From assembly GCA_947172415.1 (NCBI GenBank), contig OX359197.1, forward strand, positions 5,705,673 through 5,769,672: a stretch of DNA of 64,000 nucleotides. The letters run 5' to 3'. Made by a program: the position numbers and the translations under genes. Below are positions 59,957-64,000 of this stretch, one piece after another; the stretch's first letter is position 1, and each line of letters begins with the position of its first letter. The notes beneath the pieces were generated by a model, which was given only the letters and a program-made list of their open reading frames with translations, was not told the origin of the DNA and made no database searches. Source of the stretch: Chondrosia reniformis (Eukaryota > Porifera > Demospongiae > Chondrillida > Chondrillidae).

Positions 59957-62396
59957 CTATCTTCCCTGCCTGACATTCTTCCAGAACCTCTTGACTTGAT
60001 CATGACCCCCTCGTGACACAACCAGTAACCTTTTACTGTCATTTTGCCACACAAGCACCCCAATCTCCTATATAATTTAACAGGATGCAGTCATGTGATA
60101 TTGTTAGGTGACAGTCATGTGACATCTCATCTATAGCTAGGCCATACCTGAGCATACTGCTTAACAGTTTCAAAATCTACCATTGACATAAATTGATCGT
60201 AGAGAACTCCATCACTAAACTGCAGTCTATCCCTCTCTCTCTCCCACAGTCTAATTTGATCTGTAATGGTAGGTGGTATAATCGGTTGCTATGGAGATAC
60301 AAAAAGACAGAAAATGGTGTGAGACCTCACATTTACAATCATTTTCAGTCTATATGTTTGTTTTGGCTCACTTTGGAGAGCATCTGTGTATGAGCATGAC
60401 TCCTGATAAAGGAAAGAACCTACACAGTTAATAAAACATCGAGAGATCAGAAATCACTCACTTTCAGACAAAAATATTTAATGAAAATGAATACCTTTTA
60501 GCTACAAATCATAACAATAGACAACATTATTCTGTAACTTTACATGGATCAGTTATTAATGTTATTACAGGGTCACTTGTTTATGCAGTTAATATGAATG
60601 AAAAATGAAATTTGTCACTCTTAACTTGCATACTTGTCTATTATTGCATCTACAAAGGTTCTGTATGCAAAATTGTTCTCTGTGTGAATTTGATTAGCAC
60701 ATTTGTTCACAATGGCACTTTGCCAAAGATGGCAATTCTATACAGAATGTCATACTCTGTCATATCTGTGATGGCCAAATTGTATCACCTTACTACAGTC
60801 ACTAGAACACATTGAGGGACCAAAGACTAATTTATTACACTTTTACAATGAGTCTCTTCTAATGAAATCTCCAAGTAGCAGAAACCACACGACTACTAAA
60901 TCCTTTTGCATAATAGTTTCAAATTACCAAAATTCTATTTCTATTACTATGAAATCAGAAAATTTCCCTTAAGGATAAACTGTATTAAATCAATATAGAT
61001 ATCTGTATTGTAGAGGATTCACTATATACAGTACAAGTTACAATATACTAAGGTAATCTAATATAAATAATACAAATAATTCATATGGCTCCAGGAAAGG
61101 ACCTAGCAACAGAATGGGCATAGTTTCATAAAGTTTAGGGTATAAAACTCATTTTTAATTAAGGGATTTTTTATTTAGGTCTCGGTTTGGTAGAAAACGA
61201 AGGACAAAGTCTGCATATAAAATGCCATAGGACTATAGAAAACCTATAGGAAATTTATATTGAAACCAGGTGTTATATTAATAAAAATGATCAATTGGTC
61301 AGATCACTGTGAAACCGACATATATCATGATACATGTGTATGTCAAACGTCTGGCGAAGTTTTGCTTAATTAAAGTTGCAAAATAATCAAGATATAATGA
61401 AGAATGCAAGTTTACGATTGTGCAATCTAGTGATGTATTTTGATGTTGCTCCAGTGCGTCACCAACACCCTCGTATGTCGCTCCGTACATATATATACAT
61501 ATATATATAATATGCATAGCTCAGTGGAAGAAATAGCATATGGATAGAGCTCTAAGGTGTTACCATGACGACTGCTTTTTGTCTTCCAAACATGTTTAAT
61601 TCAGTTGTGGTTTGTTTATCACATCAATTATTAACATGCTCTTTGAGTAAACAAAACAGACAGTTGACTTTACATTCAACTGTAATGTATCCGTGTTTAC
61701 TCTTTCACTTTTAGTATGCAATCATGCAAATGGTGTTACAACTCACTTGTTCTGCTGTAATGCCGTTTTTTAAAGCCTAGAAAGGAAAGGAGAGATAAAG
61801 ACTATGAATCTCATTATACTCTTCTATTTCAGTGTATACAAGTTTTTAAGCCATACCTCATGAATACTGTCACGTGTTATGACTCCCATTACCATATTTG
61901 GAAATCTGGTGATGGGGAAAGCATTAAAAACAATAGTTTTACAGATAAAGACAGTTTCCATGGAAATAAGCATACCTATATTGTAGCTGACAAAAGAGTC
62001 CCAAAATTGCAATTTGGAGTTCAGAATCTGAGAAAACAAAAGATAGCTCTAATGGCTTAAAGTAAGGTCATTACTGTATCTGTGTCAATTATCCATAGAT
62101 CAGCCCCTTCTAATGTATCTAACAATAATGAAAAGGGCCTCTGATGGGAAGTCATTAGCTGTGGTCACTTGCAATTTAACCATTAGCCGCATTCATATCA
62201 ATACTCATTAAGGGGTGTTGGGATTTTCAAAGGCCTCTAAAATTTCTTTAAAAGGAAGAATAAACATAATATCACTTCCTGAGGAAATTCCTCTCGCCTA
62301 GCAACAGTTAGTTACCTGTGTAGGCAGTGATGTGGTAGTTTGTCTCCAAAACCAGAAATCCATGTCTCTTCTCTCCTTCCTCGGTTGACTTAGCAC
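59957..62396 (-). CDS. GTF2H4: TFIIH subunit 4 (p52/Tfb2), C-terminal exons; 5' part beyond window or not found
   Basis: Seven minus-strand exons: 62396-62316, 62027-61976, 61905-61857, 61776-61747, 60419-60372, 60288-60148 and 60067-59957, with a TAG stop at 59959-59957. Together about 170 residues, the C-terminal third of p52. p52 anchors the XPB helicase in TFIIH for transcription and nucleotide-excision repair. Diagnostic stretches in order: [102 protein letters not shown] and VKRFWK. Phases chain correctly (1, 2, 0, 0, 0, 0). The upstream exon must end in phase 1; it was not identified with confidence up to 64000. Confidence 0.9.
60420..61746 (-). other. GTF2H4 intron
   Basis: 1.3-kb intron between the NGITAEQ and [11 protein letters not shown] exons. 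It is A+T-rich with no coding signal that I can support. Confidence 0.7.
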
Positions 62397-64000
62397 CTAC
62401 ATGATAAAGGGCAAGTATACAAAGAAACTGCTGAGTTGGGCTTTTACAGTAATAAGTCTGCCTTATAATGATATTCATTTGTTGACCTTCGGGAGTTGTC
62501 TAGGCAGGAACAGGTAGGCCTTCGGGCCCCTCCCTGGGGAATAACCTATATGGTGGGCTTCTATAAAAAGCGATCACTCGCGCGTAGAGACAACCGGTGG
62601 TGTGGAAGAATGGAGAAGTTGAAGACGCAAATCGTTGTAGATTGGGCTTGGTCGGCAGGCAGCAGTGCCAAACCGATAAGGTAAAACCTGCCAAACAAGT
62701 CCAATCTACAAGGACACGCGTAAGGCCATCACCGTGAGACGGGACGAGACGACAGAAGCAAAGACGCTGTGCCAGAACGAACGGAAGAGGATTCGCTATA
62801 GTAAATTGTTACTAGTAGCTTTATTCAAAGGAGCCAGGTGAAAGAGAAAGACCTGACTGGGAGTGATTAAAGAATGCAGGGGCGTGGCTTGGTGAAGATT
62901 ATATCTCCACTAAGGACGATGATATGACCAAAGTTTAGTCTTACGCATGTTTCAAAGAATTGGACTCATCCATCTTTTTAGATTCAAATAATCTTGCTAT
63001 GTATTCTCAAGGAAATTGAATACATACCAATGCCTGCAAGGCCATTACTATATGAGTCATTGTATGATGTACAGATGACATCATATTTGGAGATGTGACT
63101 GTCAGGTGTGCCTATGAACTCATAGGTAGGTATGGTAACTACAAGATGTAAGGAATCTATTGTGAAGTATTACACAATAGTTCAATAGATCTTAATCTCT
63201 TGTATATATCCTCATCCAAAGCTCTCACTAGGTTTAAGTATCTATAGGCCTATTTGTAGCATGTAAGAAAAATGGTGTGTTAGATAATCCATATGCAAAC
63301 AGTTAAACAAGAGACTCCAAGGAAACAGTAAGCAAGATCTATTGCACTATTGCATAATATTTCACAATATTCCAGGCCAGACAGCTCTTTCTGGACATAC
63401 GTATACATGGACTCTTGGGACAGCCAGTGAGACATTTATGAGTTTGTGTCATAATACCAGTTGTATGCCTCTATGCCTTATGAGACTAGGTTTACATCTA
63501 CCAAAGAATAGTTTCCTCATCTTTAAAGGAATTCTCACAGTTAATTGCCTCGTGCAGCGAGCTGTATCCTACAAGTTTACTATTCATTTCATTCATCAAT
63601 TACAGCTTCCCTGATACGAGGTTATGGTCAACAAGACACCACACTTGACCACATAATAACATTACTTCTCTTGAATGAAGCAGGAGGAAGCAAGGCTCTC
63701 ACAGACTACACAACCAATCATTTTATGTTTTATGTAACCTTATAAAATTGTGTCTATTGTACTACTGTGCATAAATGAGATTTGAAACTCGTTTTCCTAG
63801 TTCACATGACTAAGTCAATTAAACATTTTTGTTCAGTGTTTACTCCAAAAAGAGGTTCTTAACACATTATATGACAGTCAACTGGTTTGTCTATTTAGAC
63901 TGCCAATGAATGCATACGGACAAATACTACAAGGGCTAACTGGGTATTTGCAACCAGTAATCTATAGAATTCTGCTATCCATTAGAACAAGGCTATTTCT
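62397..64000. other. Right end: probable GTF2H4 intron or upstream region with inserted repeats
   Basis: Contains a G+C-richer block (about 62490-62800) unlike its surroundings, probably a transposon remnant. A possible minus-strand exon lies at 63138-63028. Family B fragments lie at about 63205-63260 and 63375-63400. The p52 exons upstream of residue ~290 are not seen here. Confidence 0.4.
63028..63138 (-). CDS. Possible exon, unassigned
   Basis: A 111-nt stretch open on the minus strand, bounded by CTTGTAG acceptor and GTATGT donor, both phase 1. It encodes TIPTYEFIGTPDSHISK then YDVICTSYNDSYSNGLAGI. It would join in frame to the p52 exon at 62396, but the sequence does not match what p52 has there. 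It may be a chance open frame or belong to another gene. Confidence 0.3.

Noticed and set aside
63545..63747. Plus-strand ORF ending SKALTDYTTNHFMFYVTL
   Set aside because: A TTACAG acceptor precedes an open frame, but there is no recognisable domain and no partner exon; not enough to call a gene.

Overview
This window is animal nuclear DNA. It has multi-exon genes with GT/AG introns, an A+T-rich background rich in TACGTA/ACGTACGT palindromes, non-LTR retrotransposons and foldback elements, and no operons or bacterial signals. The best guess is a demosponge of the Amphimedon type. The reasons are compact genes, a Jitterbug-like filamin with three CH domains, and a very large secreted Calx-beta-repeat protein like the sponge aggregation-factor core proteins. 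The species call is inference. Exon structures were built by hand from splice sites and reading phase; in every complete gene the summed coding length is divisible by three.

Layout, left to right: (1) 61-1947 (+), the 3' end of an unrecognised gene, probably nuclear. (2) 2554-13791 (+), a complete 8-exon filamin of 3200 residues with three CH domains, about 26 filamin repeats and an unusual C-terminal tail carrying a duplicated ~45-residue motif. (3) 14811-22294 (-), an Ig/FN3 transmembrane receptor. Two mutually compatible 3' ends exist: a 529-residue form (Ig-FN3-FN3-Ig-TM-tail) and a 1611-residue form whose cytoplasmic tail is about 108 copies of an 11-residue repeat. (4) 21.4-33.2 kb, a tandem duplication. 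It contains a second signal-peptide + Ig exon pair (30443-30888), a truncated eEF1B copy (22878-23427) and two restriction-enzyme-like-endonuclease type retrotransposons lying tail to tail in AAT microsatellites (24.1-30.3 kb). (5) 32344-33893 (-), a complete 8-exon eEF1B beta gene. (6) 34419-58765 (+), a 49-exon gene for a secreted 3324-residue protein with about 25 Calx-beta domains and an unfamiliar C-terminal region. (7) 59957-62396 (-), the C-terminal exons of TFIIH subunit p52 (GTF2H4).

The most interesting part is the middle. An Ig receptor family lies about 3.5 kb from a giant Calx-beta adhesion-type gene. The two Ig exon copies differ at 13 sites, 12 of them amino-acid-changing, while about 290 bp of flanking non-coding DNA differ at one. 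That is the pattern of a diversifying recognition receptor. With the receptor's alternative tails and the aggregation-factor-like neighbour, the region is a candidate self/non-self recognition (allorecognition) locus. This is a hypothesis from sequence pattern only.
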